Made by a program: the position numbers and the translations under genes. 64,000 nt of DNA from Dehalogenimonas sp. W (GTDB lineage: Bacteria > Chloroflexota > Dehalococcoidia > Dehalococcoidales > Dehalococcoidaceae), in assembly GCF_037094495.1 (NCBI RefSeq), contig NZ_CP146612.1, positions 806,001 through 870,000 of the forward strand. The letters are read 5' to 3'. The notes beneath the pieces were generated by a model. It made no database searches. It was not told the origin of the DNA and was given only the letters and a program-made list of their open reading frames with translations. Below are positions 6,244-16,927 of the stretch, one piece after another. How positions within the stretch are numbered: the stretch's first letter is position 1; each line of letters opens with the position of its first letter.

Positions 6244-9129
6244 ATGAGTATTACCGATTATCACGCAAAACTCTATGCCCATGAACTGACTAGGCGCTGC
6301 TCTTCTGACAGTGTTGAAAAACTGACTTCAGTCCTCGCCGATGCTCAGGTTGATCTAAACCCTCATCAAGTCGAAGCGGCACTTTTTGCCTTCAGAAACC
6401 CCTTTTCTCGTGGCGCCATCCTAGCCGATGAAGTTGGCCTTGGGAAGACGATTGAAGCTGGTCTTCTTCTTTCCCAGAAGTGGGCGGAACGCAAACATCG
6501 CCTTTTAGTTATTGTCCCAGCCAACCTTCGCAAACAATGGAGCCAGGAACTTTCAGACAAATTCAATCTACCCTCAGTGATTCTGGAGAACCGCAGTTTC
6601 AACGATATGATCCGCTCCGGCAATCTCAACCCCTTCAAGCAAGAAGCCATTATTTTATGTTCATATCAGTTTGCCAAGAAGATGGAGCCTTACATTCGTC
6701 AGATACAATGGGCATTGGTAGTCATAGATGAAGCTCACCGGCTGCGCAACGTTTATAAAACCTCCAGCAAAATAGCCTCGGTTATCAAACAGGCCGTTGC
6801 CCCTTTCCCCAAAGTGTTATTGACTGCGACGCCATTGCAGAATTCCTTGCTGGAGCTATATGGACTTGTCAGCATTATCGACGATTATGCTTTTGGCGAT
6901 TTGCGCAGCTTCCGAGCTAGGTTCACTCGGCTCAGCAATGAAACGGATTTTACCGACCTCAAAGAGAGACTCAAGCCAATCTGCAAACGCACCCTGCGCC
7001 GTCAGGTGCTGGAATATATCAAATACACTAACCGCCACGCCATCGTGCAAGAGTTCGTACCGAGCGACCAGGAGCAAAAACTCTACGATTTGGTTACGGA
7101 GTATCTTCAGTGCCCGACATTATACGCACTCCCCGCCAGTCAGAGGCAACTAATGACGTTGATATTACGCAAGCTCCTCGCGTCATCGACATATGCCATC
7201 TCTGCAACCCTCGAGGGATTGGCCAACAAGCTGGAAGCGGCGGCAATCGTTGCTGAAGCTGTCGATACTATGCCGGAAGATCTGCCAGCTAATCTTGAAG
7301 AACTTGATGAACTGGCGGACGAATGGGACGAGGATGAGAATGCCTCAACACCGGGCCAAAAAAACAAATTGGCTCCTGAACAACTCGCAGAGTTGCGCCT
7401 TGAGATGGCCCAACTGCGTGAATTCCATGCGCTGGCAAAATCAATCGTCAGGAATTCTAAAGGCGAAGTACTTCTCACCGCCCTGAGAAAAGGGTTTGCG
7501 GCTGCGTCTCATGCCCAGGAAAAGCAAGGGGCTACTACATTACAACAAAAAGCTGTCATATTTACGGAGTCACGGCGCACCCAGGAGTATTTGTTTAACG
7601 TTCTGCAACAAACCGAATTCGCCGGAAAGGTCATGCTTTTTAACGGCACCAATACCGATTCCCTTTCAAAGGGAATTCTTCAGCGATGGCTGGAAAAACA
7701 TGCTGGCACCGATCGTATTAGCGGTTCACCCAGCGCCAATATGCGAGCCGCTCTAGTTGAGCATTTTCGTGACGATGCTTCCATTCTTATTGCTACGGAA
7801 GCGGCTGCTGAGGGCATCAACCTGCAGTTCTGCAACCTAGTCGTAAATTATGACTTGCCATGGAACCCGCAACGCATTGAGCAACGGATTGGTCGCTGCC
7901 ACCGCTACGGACAAAAATACGACGTCGTGGTGGTCAATTTCTTGAACAAGAGTAACGCGGCTGATCAACGTGTTTATGAACTGCTTGACGAAAAATTCCG
8001 TCTTTTCAACGGGGTGTTCGGAGCCAGTGATGAAGTTCTTGGGATTGTCGAATCTGGCGTCGATTTTGAAAAGCGCATAGCATCCATTTACCAACAATGT
8101 CGAACACAGGAGCAGATTCAGTTCGAATTCGACCAGCTTCAAAAAGAACTCGAAGTTCAAATCGTTGAGGGACAGCGGGATGCCAGGGAAAAACTCTTAG
8201 ATAATTTTGATCAGGAGGTGGTCGAAAAAGTTCGAATCCAGAGTCACGATTATCTGGATCGATTCAACGGCCTCTTATGGATGATTACCCAACACCTTCT
8301 TGGGGATTATGCCAATTTTGACGGAACGGCGCACACCTTCACCCTATTAAAAAACCCTTTCCCGAAGGAAACCATCCACCCGGGACCCTACCGAATGGGA
8401 AAAGCAGTTGATGATGTCAATACTTACCGCGTTGGCCACCCTCTGGCTCAGCGCCTGCTTAGTCGTGCTTCCTCGCTGCAAACTCCATCGGCGCATGTAG
8501 TTTTCGATTATGCCGGGAGCGGTAAGAATATTACTTGTCTGCAATCGTTTCTCGGGAAGTCTGGTTGGCTTCAATGCTGCCTATGTACCGTAACCGCATT
8601 GGAGACTGAAGACCACCTAGTGTTTGCAGGAGTAACCGATGAAGGGCAGTTACTTGATGACACACAATGCCGGCGCTTGTTTGATTTAGCAGGGCAAACT
8701 GAAAACACCTTAGCCTTGCCTGGTGAAATTTCCCAACGACTTGACCAGCAAGTTTCAGCCCGACGCCAAGAAATCCTTACGAGTATGGACAATCGAAACG
8801 GGCGATGGTTTGAAGTGGAGATGGACAAACTGGACAAATGGGCTGAAGACCGTCGCGTTTCTCTTCGTACTGAGTTAGAAGACCTTGACGATGCGCTTAA
8901 AGAAGCTCGCAAGGCAGCTAGGATGGCGCCCAATCTTCCGGACAAATTAGAACGGCAACGAGAAATACGCAAGTTTGAAACCAAGAGAGATGAAGCTTGG
9001 CGCAACTATGACCAGGCCAGCCGCGATGTTGATAGGCAGAAAGACACGTTGCTGGACGAGATCAGCCAGCGGTTACAGCAAGCAACCGAAAAGACGACGC
9101 TCTTTTCTTTGCGTTGGGTACTGACATAG
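6244..9129 (+). CDS. SNF2/RapA-type helicase
   Basis: A 961-residue superfamily 2 ATPase. Motif I is ADEVGLGKT (61-69), motif II DEAH (162-165), motif III LLTATPLQN. The C-terminal RecA lobe has EGINLQFCNLVVNYDLPWNP and QRIGRCHRYGQ, typical of RapA/SNF2 translocases. A long coiled C-terminal extension (about residues 800-961) is specific to this branch. The next gene (DUF262) starts 7 bases downstream, and the six genes to 18085 are all spaced by 17 bases or less or overlap, so this heads an operon. A role in DNA surveillance or defence is inferred from its neighbours. Confidence 0.85.
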   Translation: MSITDYHAKLYAHELTRRCSSDSVEKLTSVLADAQVDLNPHQVEAALFAFRNPFSRGAILADEVGLGKTIEAGLLLSQKWAERKHRLLVIVPANLRKQWSQELSDKFNLPSVILENRSFNDMIRSGNLNPFKQEAIILCSYQFAKKMEPYIRQIQWALVVIDEAHRLRNVYKTSSKIASVIKQAVAPFPKVLLTATPLQNSLLELYGLVSIIDDYAFGDLRSFRARFTRLSNETDFTDLKERLKPICKRTLRRQVLEYIKYTNRHAIVQEFVPSDQEQKLYDLVTEYLQCPTLYALPASQRQLMTLILRKLLASSTYAISATLEGLANKLEAAAIVAEAVDTMPEDLPANLEELDELADEWDEDENASTPGQKNKLAPEQLAELRLEMAQLREFHALAKSIVRNSKGEVLLTALRKGFAAASHAQEKQGATTLQQKAVIFTESRRTQEYLFNVLQQTEFAGKVMLFNGTNTDSLSKGILQRWLEKHAGTDRISGSPSANMRAALVEHFRDDASILIATEAAAEGINLQFCNLVVNYDLPWNPQRIEQRIGRCHRYGQKYDVVVVNFLNKSNAADQRVYELLDEKFRLFNGVFGASDEVLGIVESGVDFEKRIASIYQQCRTQEQIQFEFDQLQKELEVQIVEGQRDAREKLLDNFDQEVVEKVRIQSHDYLDRFNGLLWMITQHLLGDYANFDGTAHTFTLLKNPFPKETIHPGPYRMGKAVDDVNTYRVGHPLAQRLLSRASSLQTPSAHVVFDYAGSGKNITCLQSFLGKSGWLQCCLCTVTALETEDHLVFAGVTDEGQLLDDTQCRRLFDLAGQTENTLALPGEISQRLDQQVSARRQEILTSMDNRNGRWFEVEMDKLDKWAEDRRVSLRTELEDLDDALKEARKAARMAPNLPDKLERQREIRKFETKRDEAWRNYDQASRDVDRQKDTLLDEISQRLQQATEKTTLFSLRWVLT

Positions 9130-9136
9130 GAGGCAA

Positions 9137-10987
9137 ATGATGGATGGAATGACGACCTTCACCAGTGACAAGGAGTCTCTGCAGGATGTCTTGAAAGCGA
9201 TCTCAACCGGGAAATACCAGTTGCCAGAATTTCAACGCGGGTGGGTCTGGGATGATGCCCATATCATGAGTCTTTTAGCCAGCGTCTCTTTGTCGTACCC
9301 AATTGGCGCCGTCATGATGCTAGAGAATGGGAATAAAGACGTTAGATTCAAACCACGGCCTGTCGAAGGTGTTGAACTAGCTTTACCGGTTGAACCTGAA
9401 CGTTTCATCCTCGACGGTCAGCAGCGCCTCACCTCACTCTACCAAGCAATCATACTCAATCGGGCTGTAAAAACAAAGGACATCAGGAAGAAGGAAATCC
9501 TCCGTTGGTACTATATTGATATGGCCAAGGCTCTAAACTCAAATGGGGACAGGGAAGACGCTATCGAGAGCCTGCCGGAAGACAGGAAGATAAAGAACTT
9601 TAGGAACGAGATAGTCGAAGACTACTCTACTCCTGAAGCCGAATTCGAGCATATGTTATTCCCGCTCTCTTTGATCCTAGATTGCGCCAAATGGCGGTCC
9701 GGTTACAACAGGCATTGGGGTTATGACCCGCAGAAAACCGAATTCTTCGACACTTTCGAACGGGCAGTCGTTGATCGATTCAAACAATACCAAATCCCCG
9801 TTATCAAGTTGCTGAAAGAGACCCCGAAAGTTGCCGTTTGCCAAGTCTTCGAAAAGGTCAACACCGGTGGTGTATCGTTAACGGTATTCGAATTGGTTAC
9901 TGCCACTTTCGCCGCCGACGGCTATAACCTTCGAGAAGACTGGGAGGGAAAACACAACGAACGAGGACACAAGATTGCCACCGGTCGCAAGGACAGGATA
10001 CATAGCCAAATTGCATTGCGCTCTATAGGTGCTGATGAATTATTACAGGTCATTTCTCTTTTATCTACCTATATCCGGAAAAAGGAGGACTCAGGTGCAG
10101 CTGTTGGCTGCAAACGAGCAGATATTTTGAAACTCAAACTCGATGATTATAGAAAATGGGTAGAATTGGCCACTTCTGGATTTGAAAAAGCCGGGCGCTT
10201 CCTTTTCCAACACAAGATATTTTCCAATAGAGATCTTCCTTATGGAACGCAGATTGTCCCCTTGGCCGCTATTCTAGCGATTATTGGGGACAAAGCAGAC
10301 ACTGATGTGGTGCGTGCAAAGCTGGGCAGATGGTATTGGTGTGGCGTTTTCGGTGAATTATATGGTAGTTCCGTCGAAACACGTTTTGCCCGAGATGTTG
10401 TCGAGGTTATGAATTGGGTAAACGGCGGCCAAGAGCCATCAACAGTGTCAGAAAGTAACTTTTCCCCCGGGCGTTTCGACACTTTACGCACTCGTAATAG
10501 TGCGGCGTACAAAGGATTATACGCATTGCTTATGCAAGACGGTTGCCTGGACTTTCGCACTGGGGAACCCATTCAGGTCCAAACGTATTTTGCAGATATT
10601 ATCGACATACATCATATCTTTCCTCATGATTGGTGCGTGAAGAAACATATCGAGTCCAAATACTCAGAATCCATTGTCAATAAAACCGCACTTTCATACC
10701 GCACTAATAGAATCATTGGCGGCAACGCTCCAGGCCAGTACTTGAAAGCTCTACGCGATAAATGTAGTATCGATGAAAAGCGCCAGGACCAGATACTTGT
10801 CACCCACCTTATTGATCCGGAAACCCTCAAGAAAGATGACTTTAAAAGCTTCTATAACAAGCGCAAAGAAGCTCTATTGAACAGGATAGAACAAGCAACC
10901 GGGAAGACGATCGGCCGACAGGCGCCGCCCCAAACCGAAAACGCGGACGCAGATGGCGAACTTACCGAAGAAGAGGAACAGGAATGA
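9137..10987 (+). CDS. DUF262-DUF1524 (GmrSD-like) protein
   Basis: A 616-residue protein preceded by AGGAGGC. The N-terminal DUF262 domain shows LPEFQRGWVWDD and FILDGQQRLTSL, the nucleotide-hydrolysing motif of GmrS-type subunits. The C-terminal DUF1524 domain carries DIHHIFPHDWC, an HNH/His-Me finger nuclease motif. The fused order matches type IV (modification-dependent) restriction enzymes such as GmrSD. The stop overlaps the start of the methyltransferase gene (ATGA), so translation is likely coupled. Which modified or unmodified DNA it cuts cannot be told from the sequence. The acidic tail (TEEEEQE) is typical of linkers. Confidence 0.8.
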   Translation: MMDGMTTFTSDKESLQDVLKAISTGKYQLPEFQRGWVWDDAHIMSLLASVSLSYPIGAVMMLENGNKDVRFKPRPVEGVELALPVEPERFILDGQQRLTSLYQAIILNRAVKTKDIRKKEILRWYYIDMAKALNSNGDREDAIESLPEDRKIKNFRNEIVEDYSTPEAEFEHMLFPLSLILDCAKWRSGYNRHWGYDPQKTEFFDTFERAVVDRFKQYQIPVIKLLKETPKVAVCQVFEKVNTGGVSLTVFELVTATFAADGYNLREDWEGKHNERGHKIATGRKDRIHSQIALRSIGADELLQVISLLSTYIRKKEDSGAAVGCKRADILKLKLDDYRKWVELATSGFEKAGRFLFQHKIFSNRDLPYGTQIVPLAAILAIIGDKADTDVVRAKLGRWYWCGVFGELYGSSVETRFARDVVEVMNWVNGGQEPSTVSESNFSPGRFDTLRTRNSAAYKGLYALLMQDGCLDFRTGEPIQVQTYFADIIDIHHIFPHDWCVKKHIESKYSESIVNKTALSYRTNRIIGGNAPGQYLKALRDKCSIDEKRQDQILVTHLIDPETLKKDDFKSFYNKRKEALLNRIEQATGKTIGRQAPPQTENADADGELTEEEEQE

Positions 10988-12894
10988 CCGAACAACCAGA
11001 ACACTTTGACCTGAACTCCCACCATATAGCGGAAGAAAAACAGGAAGAACTTCTGCGCCTTTTCCCAGAGGTCCGAACCGAAGGCGGTAAAATTGACTTT
11101 GAACGCCTCAAGTTGGCATTGGGTGAGATGGTAGATGTAGGTAAAGAACGCTATGGCATGAACTGGCCGGGCAAAGCCGAATGCTTCAGAACCATCCAAC
11201 AACCAAGCATGGCGACTCTGCGCCCAGCCCCGGAAGAGAGCGTTAACTTCGATACCACCGAAAACCTGATAATCGAAGGCGACAATCTGGAGGTGCTCAA
11301 ACTTCTTCAGAAGTCATATTTGGGCAAGATTAAAATGATCTATATTGACCCGCCTTACAACACCGGAAACGACTTCATCTACCCGGATAATTATACAGAG
11401 TCACTCCAGACTTACCTTGAATACACCGGTCAGGTGGACACGGAAGGAAAGAGGTTTGGTAATAACACTGATTCTGAAGGACGTTTCCATTCGAAGTGGG
11501 TGAACATGATGTACCCGCGGTTGTTTTTAGCAAAGAATCTGCTGAGAACAGATGGCATAATTTTTATTAGTATCGATGATAATGAAGCGGTGAATCTAAG
11601 GCGCATCTGTGATGAAATCTTCGGAGAAGAGAATTGCTTTGCTCAAATTCCCTGGCAATCCAGGACATCGGTGCAGAATGACACTGACCTTAGTATTCAG
11701 CACGAATACATAGTTGCGTATGCTCGCGTCCGTCGCCAAGAGCATCGCCGCTTAAAAGAATCAAATAACAACCTTTGGCATGATCTGCCGAGTTTCGCTG
11801 CCCACCCTTTACCTGCGGATAAGACAAGGTATGATAACCCGGATAACGATCCCAGAGGACCTTGGAAAGCTGATCCTTTCGATGCCCCAAATATCAGAGA
11901 AAATTTAACATATTCAATTGTTAACCCGAATACTGGTCAAGAACATTGGCCTCCTCCCGGAAGGTGTTGGAGGACGGAACAACAAAGGTTCAATGAGCTT
12001 CTACAAGACCGTAGAATAATATTCGGCAAATCCGGAGATGCACGTCCTCAACTTAAAGTTTTCTATGAAGAAAAGAAGGAATTCGGTGAAGTTCCGACGT
12101 CTTGGTTCGATGGAGCTTCATATGGCACAGTCACTTCGGCGACACAAGAACTTCAAGACCTATTCGGTGGGAATAGTCCTTTCCCATTTCCCAAACCAAG
12201 TTCATTAATCCGTGCTCTTTTAACCATCTCGACCAAACACGATGATATTGTCATGGACTTTTTCGCCGGTGCAGGTTCTACTGCCCACGCGGTTCTCGAT
12301 GTGAACCATCGGGACGGAGTTAACCGTAAATTCGTAATGATTCAACTCCCCGAGCCGACCGCGCGTGAAGACTATCCAACAATCGCTGACATCTGCAAAG
12401 AACGCGTCCGTCGTGTCATCAAGAAACTGAACGCCCAGGATGCCGGCAAACTTGATCTTAACGGCGGCAAGAAACAAGACTGCGGCTTCCGTGTTTTCAA
12501 GTTGGCGGACTCCAACTTCAAGACTTGGAACGCCCACGGTTCTCAGGACTCGGCATCACTGGAAAAACAGCTTGAATTACATATTGACCACATCAAAGAC
12601 GGACGCGATATCGACGACCTATTGTATGAACTGCTGCTTAAGAGTGGATTCCCGTTGACTACTCCTGTCGAAAAACTGACTTTAGCCGGGAAGGATATTA
12701 TTTCCGTGGCTGAGGGGCTCATGTTCATCTGTCTGGAAAAGGAAATCAGCCTGGAACTTATCAAAGCCATGGCGGACAAGAAACCGGAGCGTGTGGTGTG
12801 CCTGGATGCCGGTTTCGTCGGCAATGACCAGTTGAAGGCCAACGCCGTCCAGATATTCAAGACCAAAGAGATCAAGAAGTTCGAGACGGTATAG
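10984..12894 (+). CDS. Type III restriction-modification methyltransferase (Mod)
   Basis: A 636-residue N6-adenine methyltransferase of the beta order: the catalytic motif IV DPPYNTGNDF comes first (about residue 121), and the AdoMet motif I FFAGAGSTAHAV follows near residue 422. The region between them should hold the target-recognition domain. The C-terminus has the usual extension of Mod subunits. Type III enzymes need Mod for both site recognition and methylation, with Res as nuclease/translocase; the Res gene follows two genes later. It overlaps the DUF262 gene by 4 bases. The target site is not predictable here. Confidence 0.85.
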   Translation: MTEQPEHFDLNSHHIAEEKQEELLRLFPEVRTEGGKIDFERLKLALGEMVDVGKERYGMNWPGKAECFRTIQQPSMATLRPAPEESVNFDTTENLIIEGDNLEVLKLLQKSYLGKIKMIYIDPPYNTGNDFIYPDNYTESLQTYLEYTGQVDTEGKRFGNNTDSEGRFHSKWVNMMYPRLFLAKNLLRTDGIIFISIDDNEAVNLRRICDEIFGEENCFAQIPWQSRTSVQNDTDLSIQHEYIVAYARVRRQEHRRLKESNNNLWHDLPSFAAHPLPADKTRYDNPDNDPRGPWKADPFDAPNIRENLTYSIVNPNTGQEHWPPPGRCWRTEQQRFNELLQDRRIIFGKSGDARPQLKVFYEEKKEFGEVPTSWFDGASYGTVTSATQELQDLFGGNSPFPFPKPSSLIRALLTISTKHDDIVMDFFAGAGSTAHAVLDVNHRDGVNRKFVMIQLPEPTAREDYPTIADICKERVRRVIKKLNAQDAGKLDLNGGKKQDCGFRVFKLADSNFKTWNAHGSQDSASLEKQLELHIDHIKDGRDIDDLLYELLLKSGFPLTTPVEKLTLAGKDIISVAEGLMFICLEKEISLELIKAMADKKPERVVCLDAGFVGNDQLKANAVQIFKTKEIKKFETV

Positions 12895-12897
12895 ATA

Positions 12898-13935
12898 GTG
12901 AGTAAAGATTTAATCCCCATGGAAAATGAAATCTTGCTGTATACCACGCCGGATGGAGTGGTGAGAGTTGAGGTATTCTATTCTGACGAGTCCTTTTGGT
13001 TAAGCCAGAAAAAGATGGCGGAATTATTTGGGGTTGAAGTCAATACAATCAATTATCACCTGAAAGAAATATACGCGTCCGGAGAACTGAGACCTGAGGC
13101 AACTATTCGAAAATTTCGAATAGTTCAAGAGGAGGGCGGGCGTCAGGTTAATCGTGAGATCGACGTTTATAATCTTGATGCCATAATCGCGGTTGGATAC
13201 CGCGTCAACAGCAAACAGGCTACTCAATTCCGTATCTGGGCCACAGAAACCCTGCGCGAATTCATTATTAAGGGTTTTGTGTTAGATGACCAGAGACTTA
13301 AACAGGGCTCGCGTTTCGGTAAAGATTATTTTGATGAATTGCTGGAACGTATCCGGGAGATACGGGCGAGTGAACGACGCTTTTACCTCAAGATAGCCGA
13401 TATCTATGAACAATGTAGCATCGACTACAATCCAAATGCTGAAATAACCCAAATATTCTTCAAAACCGTCCAGAACAAATTACATTGGGCAATCACCGGC
13501 AGAACAGCGGCAGAATTAATAGCCGAACGCGCGAAAGCTGATTCTCCTCACATGGGACTTAAAACCTGGAAGAACGCCCCGCATGGGAAAATATTAAAGT
13601 CCGACATCACAATAGCCAAGAATTACATGGGAGAACAGGAGATTAAAGCGCTAGAACGTATTGTATCCATGTACTTGGATTACGCCGAAAACCAGGCGGC
13701 TCGCCATATCCCGATGAAAATGGCCGATTGGATTGAGAAAATAGACGGATTTCTGAAATTCAATGAATACGAAATACTCACCAATGCCGGTAGTATTTCC
13801 CACGAAGTTGCTGTAAAAATCGCTCAAGGCGCTTGTGAAAAATTCAGGGTGATTCAGGACAGAGAATATATCAGCGATTTCGAAAAAGCTACTAAAAAAA
13901 TCACTACTTCCAAGCCACGTAAGAAAAAAGAATGA
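12898..13935 (+). CDS. RhuM family protein
   Basis: A 345-residue protein from GTG 12898 (ATG 12919 is an alternative). It carries the RhuM signature: FWLSQKKMAELFGV with helix-turn-helix character, NREIDVYNLDAIIAVGYRVN and FRIWATETLREFIIKGF. RhuM proteins were named as Salmonella virulence factors but are common between R-M genes; their biochemical function is unclear. It sits 3 bases after Mod and overlaps Res by 4 bases, so it belongs to the same operon. A regulatory or accessory role in the type III system is inferred. Confidence 0.8.
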   Translation: MSKDLIPMENEILLYTTPDGVVRVEVFYSDESFWLSQKKMAELFGVEVNTINYHLKEIYASGELRPEATIRKFRIVQEEGGRQVNREIDVYNLDAIIAVGYRVNSKQATQFRIWATETLREFIIKGFVLDDQRLKQGSRFGKDYFDELLERIREIRASERRFYLKIADIYEQCSIDYNPNAEITQIFFKTVQNKLHWAITGRTAAELIAERAKADSPHMGLKTWKNAPHGKILKSDITIAKNYMGEQEIKALERIVSMYLDYAENQAARHIPMKMADWIEKIDGFLKFNEYEILTNAGSISHEVAVKIAQGACEKFRVIQDREYISDFEKATKKITTSKPRKKKE

Positions 13936-16910
13936 AACTCCAATTTGACGCCAATCAGCAGTTCCAGCTTGACGCCGTAGCGGCGATTATCGATCTATTC
14001 GACGGCCAGCCACAGGGAGCGCCGGAATATGCCGTCATCAACTTGGGAAATATGGCGGGATTGTTCAGCGGGCAGGAACAGACGGAACTTGGAATCGGTA
14101 ACCGCTTGCTGGTGGCAGAGGACAAACTGCGGGAGAATACCCGGAATGTCCAGATACGCAACGACATTGAAGCACCGGAGCATGAAGCACCGCTTGAATG
14201 CTCGGAACTGTTCGACGCGCCAGCCAATATGACCCGCCTCTGCCCCCACTTCTCGGTGGAAATGGAAACAGGCACCGGTAAAACCTATGTCTATCTCCGG
14301 ACAATTTTCGAGCTATCACAAAAATACGGTTTTCAGAAATTCATTATTGTAGTGCCTTCCGTTGCTATTCGTGAAGGCGTACTGAAGAACATCGAAATAA
14401 CCAAGGATCATTTCCGTGCCCTCTACAATAATATCCCGTTCGAGCACTTCGTCTATGACGGCAAAAAGGTCAACCAACTGCGCCAGTTTGCCGTCAGCAA
14501 TACCCTCCAGATCATGATCATCAACATTGATGCTTTTCGCAAAAACTTTGCCGGCACAGAAGCGGAACAGAAGAGCAACATTATCTATAAGGAAAGTGAC
14601 AAACTATCCGGGCGGCAGCCTATTGAGTTCGTTCAGGCGGCCAGGCCGATTGTCATTATTGATGAGCCCCAGAGCGTGGATTCCACAGAGAAGTCCCAGG
14701 AGGCCATTCGGGCTTTGAATCCACTTTGCACTCTTCGCTATTCCGCCACTCACAGGAATCCTTACAACCTTGTTTATCGTCTTGATCCTGTTCGGGCATT
14801 CGAATTGAAGCTGGTAAAACAAATCGTGGTAGCCAGTGCTGTAGCTGAAAACAGTGCCAACGATGCTTTTGTAAGAGTGGAAAGCATTGAGTACAAAAAA
14901 GGTGTCAAAGCTAAGTTGCGGATTCACGTTCAAACCAAGGATGGACCGAAAGAAAAAACGGTCACCGTGACCAACGGCGCTGACCTGTTCACTCTGTCCG
15001 ATGAGCGCCCTTGTTATCAGCATGGCTTTTCTATGGCTGAAATTTGGGCTGAACCAGGTAACGAATTCATCAGGTTCAATAACGGAAAGCTGTTACGCCT
15101 GGGTGAAGAAATGGGCGGCCTTCGGGATGATGTTTGGCGGGCGCAGATAAAACACACTGTTAAAAAACATCTGGATAAAGAACTGCAATTACGTGGTCGC
15201 GGTATTAAGGTGCTTAGCCTTTTCTTCATTGACCGTGTAGCCAATTATCGTGACTACGATGAATCCGGCCAGCCGGTAGCCGGGAAATTCGCCAGGGCAT
15301 TTGAAGATGAGTTCCATTCCTTGGCCGCATTGGAACAATATAAAGATCTGGATTGTGTTAAACACGCTATTGGAAAACTCCACAACGGTTACTTTGCCCA
15401 GGACAGAAAGGGCATCTTAAAAGACACCCGTGGGGATACTCAGGCAGATGATGAAGTCTATAACCTCATCATGAAGGAGAAGGAACGCCTCCTTACGATT
15501 GACGAGCCGTTACGATTCATTTTCAGCCATTCAGCTTTGCGTGAAGGCTGGGATAGCCCGAACGTTTTTCAGATATGCACCCTCAACGAAACACAAAGCG
15601 GCATAAAGAAACGCCAGGAAATCGGCCGCGGACTACGGTTGCCGGTGGATCAAAACGGCCTGCGGGTCTTTGATGACTCCATCAACAAGCTCTATGTCAT
15701 GGCGAATGAAAGTTATGAGGATTTCGCCCGTAAGCTACAGACTGAATACGAAGAGGAGTGCGGAGTGACCTTCGGCAAGGTCCCGATAACAGCGTTTGCA
15801 AAATTGTGCCAGGTAGTTGACGGGCAAGAACAGCCGATCGGCCGGACAGCCGCCGATGTTATCAAGGCGGCTTTAGTTGATCAAAAGATGCTTGATACCG
15901 AGGGGCGTATCCAAGCGGCTTTTGATCCTAAACGGCTCGATTTCGAGCTGAAATTACCCGAAGCGCATAAAGATCTGGCTTCAGCTGTAATTGATTTACT
16001 CTCCGCGTATCAGATTGAACGGCATATCCGCAGAGACAAAGATGAACGGGTAAACCATCTTAAGGGTTTTCTGTTAGAAGAATCAGAGTTTAAAGCGTTA
16101 TGGGAACAGATCAAACCTAAAACCACCTATCGGGTGGAATTTGAGACCGACGAGTTGGTTAGCCGGGCAGTAGCGGCGATCAAGCGAATGGAGCATATCG
16201 AAAAACCCAGGATCCATGTCCGTACCGGTCAAGTAAAAGTCACCAAAGGCGGTGTTGACACCATCGATATCGGGGTTGCAGAAGAACAGGTTTCCTTTGG
16301 TGCAAGGCCGGTGCCAGACCTATTAGCGTACCTTCAGAATCAGACTGAACTCACACGCTCCACCCTTGTTCGTATATTGAAAAGTTCAGGCCGTTTGGAA
16401 GATTTCTTTAATAATCCTCAACTGTTCATGGACACCGTCGCGGCGATATTGAAGAATGAACTCCACAGGCTCTTAGTGGACGGTATCAAATACGAGAAGA
16501 TACATGGTGACGGGCCGGAAGCAGAATGGGAACAGCTCCTTTTTAAAAACGAAGAAATGATCAACTACCTGACGGCTTTGCAGGTTCAACATTCAATTTA
16601 CGAATACGTTGAATATGACTCCGAAATAGAGCGGGAATTTGCGCGGCGGTTAGACCAGCGTGAGGATATCAAGTTGTTCGTGAAATTACCCAGATGGTTT
16701 GTAATCGACACGCCTGTTGGCAAATACAACCCGGACTGGGCGATCTTGAAGCATGACGTCAAGTCTCTGTATCTGGTTCGTGAGACCAAAGGCACCAGGG
16801 ATTTTCTAAAATTGCGTAACAGCGAAGCTGACAAGGTGAGGTGCGGCGCCAGGCATTTTAATTCCATAGGTGTGCCGTTTGCGGTGGTCACGTCGGCAGA
16901 TCAGGTATAA
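13932..16910 (+). CDS. Type III restriction enzyme Res subunit
   Basis: A 992-residue protein with a superfamily 2 helicase core: METGTGKTYVYLRTI (motif I), IIDEPQSVD (motif II, DEPQ in place of DEAD/DEAH), SATH (motif III), and SALREGWDSPN followed by RQEIGRGLRLPV (motifs V-VI). The C-terminus (KYNPDWAIL then YLVRETKGT) gives the P-D and E-x-K of a PD-(D/E)XK nuclease. These are the expected Res domains, and length is normal. It starts inside the RhuM stop and needs Mod for specificity. No truncation is seen, so the system looks intact. Confidence 0.88.
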   Translation: MKLQFDANQQFQLDAVAAIIDLFDGQPQGAPEYAVINLGNMAGLFSGQEQTELGIGNRLLVAEDKLRENTRNVQIRNDIEAPEHEAPLECSELFDAPANMTRLCPHFSVEMETGTGKTYVYLRTIFELSQKYGFQKFIIVVPSVAIREGVLKNIEITKDHFRALYNNIPFEHFVYDGKKVNQLRQFAVSNTLQIMIINIDAFRKNFAGTEAEQKSNIIYKESDKLSGRQPIEFVQAARPIVIIDEPQSVDSTEKSQEAIRALNPLCTLRYSATHRNPYNLVYRLDPVRAFELKLVKQIVVASAVAENSANDAFVRVESIEYKKGVKAKLRIHVQTKDGPKEKTVTVTNGADLFTLSDERPCYQHGFSMAEIWAEPGNEFIRFNNGKLLRLGEEMGGLRDDVWRAQIKHTVKKHLDKELQLRGRGIKVLSLFFIDRVANYRDYDESGQPVAGKFARAFEDEFHSLAALEQYKDLDCVKHAIGKLHNGYFAQDRKGILKDTRGDTQADDEVYNLIMKEKERLLTIDEPLRFIFSHSALREGWDSPNVFQICTLNETQSGIKKRQEIGRGLRLPVDQNGLRVFDDSINKLYVMANESYEDFARKLQTEYEEECGVTFGKVPITAFAKLCQVVDGQEQPIGRTAADVIKAALVDQKMLDTEGRIQAAFDPKRLDFELKLPEAHKDLASAVIDLLSAYQIERHIRRDKDERVNHLKGFLLEESEFKALWEQIKPKTTYRVEFETDELVSRAVAAIKRMEHIEKPRIHVRTGQVKVTKGGVDTIDIGVAEEQVSFGARPVPDLLAYLQNQTELTRSTLVRILKSSGRLEDFFNNPQLFMDTVAAILKNELHRLLVDGIKYEKIHGDGPEAEWEQLLFKNEEMINYLTALQVQHSIYEYVEYDSEIEREFARRLDQREDIKLFVKLPRWFVIDTPVGKYNPDWAILKHDVKSLYLVRETKGTRDFLKLRNSEADKVRCGARHFNSIGVPFAVVTSADQV

Positions 16911-16927
16911 CAGGAGGCTAAATCATT